6,079 nt of DNA, taken from the NCBI GenBank assembly GCA_036274615.1, contig DASUFK010000173.1, forward strand, positions 1 to 6,079, written 5' to 3'. A model generated the notes under the pieces. It saw only the letters and a program-made list of their open reading frames with translations, was not told the origin of the DNA and searched no databases. This document shows, piece after piece, positions 5,660 to 6,079 of this stretch. This stretch comes from FEN-1219 sp036274615 (lineage in GTDB: Bacteria; Pseudomonadota; Gammaproteobacteria; Steroidobacterales; Rariloculaceae). How positions within the stretch are numbered: position 1 is the stretch's first letter; each line of letters starts with the position of its first letter. The position numbers and the translations under genes are program-made.

Positions 5660-6079
5660 TTAAATCGGGTCGTTGCGAATCTCGCGCACGTCGCTGAACG
5701 GCACGTCGCCGATTCCGCGCAAGCGCACCGTGAAGCCGTCGGCGCCGAACACGACGCTGTCGACGGGCGCGTCGACCAACGTGGTGGCCGCCGCGACGGA
5801 GTTGTCCTTCTGGTAGCCCGCCACGACCTGATAGGTGCCGGCAGATACCGGCGCGCCTGCGTCGTCGAGCCCGTCCCAGTGGAAGCTCGCGAGGCCCGCG
5901 GGCTGCGGGCCGAGCTGGAGATGGCGCACCACTTGCCCGCCCGCCGTGCGAATCTCGACGGCAACGCCGCCGGTCGCCGCCGGCACGTCGACGGCGCCAT
6001 CGAGCGAGCCGCCCGCGGCGATCGCGCCGTGGTCGGTCTCGACGAGCGCGGTGCGGCCCACGAGGCTCGCGGCTTGCAG
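5660..6079 (-). CDS. flgD: Flagellar hook cap / hook assembly protein FlgD, 3' part (partial)
   Basis: FlgD forms the cap at the tip of the growing hook and guides addition of FlgE subunits; it is discarded once the hook is complete. The frame is open to the window edge, so the N-terminal part (about the first 80 to 90 residues in usual homologues, including the export signal) is missing. The visible 139 residues begin LQAASLVGRTALVET, a typical FlgD core segment. They continue with an Ig/fibronectin-like domain containing VEIRTAGGQVVRHL, then PAGLASFHWDGLDDAG and SAGTYQVVAGY. The strands on either side of it match the Tudor-like FlgD domain, which ends VPFSDVREIRNDPI before a TAA stop. A GTG at 6061 lies within conserved sequence and is not the real start. 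flgE follows after 24 nt. No frameshift is visible. The identification rests on the conserved motifs together with the flgE neighbour. Confidence 0.95.
   Translation of the reverse strand: MQAASLVGRTALVETDHGAIAAGGSLDGAVDVPAATGGVAVEIRTAGGQVVRHLQLGPQPAGLASFHWDGLDDAGAPVSAGTYQVVAGYQKDNSVAAATTLVDAPVDSVVFGADGFTVRLRGIGDVPFSDVREIRNDPI

Noticed and set aside
1..6079. A novel system, mobile element, CRISPR array, RNA gene or transferred island.
   Set aside because: All of the sequence except short junctions is accounted for by conserved flagellar genes in canonical order, with even GC-rich codon use and no foreign-looking stretch.

Overview
The window is one contiguous piece of a flagellar rod/hook/ring operon, read entirely from the minus strand. 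In transcription order (high to low coordinates) it holds the 3' part of flgD, then complete flgE, flgF, flgG, flgH, flgI and flgJ, and finally the first 29 bases of flgK at the lower edge. The order is the classical flgD-E-F-G-H-I-J-K order of the Gammaproteobacteria and Betaproteobacteria. Gaps between genes are 2 to 41 nt and no stretch over 41 nt lacks a gene.

The organism is a GC-rich, Gram-negative, flagellated proteobacterium. Genes for an outer-membrane L ring lipoprotein (FlgH) and a periplasmic P ring protein (FlgI) require a cell with two membranes. FlgJ is the two-domain type (rod cap plus peptidoglycan hydrolase) typical of Gamma- and Betaproteobacteria. A gammaproteobacterium is my best guess, but the genus cannot be told from this sequence alone.

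The genes work together in building the axle and bearing of the flagellum. FlgJ caps the growing rod and cuts through the peptidoglycan. FlgF and FlgG form the proximal and distal rod. FlgI and FlgH form the P and L ring bushing in the periplasm and outer membrane. FlgD caps the growing hook, FlgE is the hook subunit, and FlgK is the first hook-filament junction protein. FlgD, E, F, G, J and K are expected to leave through the flagellar type III export gate, while FlgH and FlgI carry Sec-type signal peptides, which are visible here.

Regulatory detail: two junctions (flgF/flgG and flgG/flgH) have the same architecture, a TAG stop codon inside a TAGGAG ribosome binding site followed by exactly 7 nt and the start codon. 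flgI/flgJ are separated by only 2 nt with no clear ribosome binding site, which suggests coupling. A candidate sigma-28 (FliA) promoter overlaps the last codons of flgJ and points at flgK. Other points worth a look are a perfect 11-bp inverted repeat inside flgJ, a (CCG)5 tract coding five prolines in the hook protein, and the almost complete absence of cysteine from all encoded proteins, including FlgI.

I see no sign of a new biological system, mobile element, CRISPR array or RNA gene. This is an ordinary, intact flagellar locus, and the findings are refinements of it.
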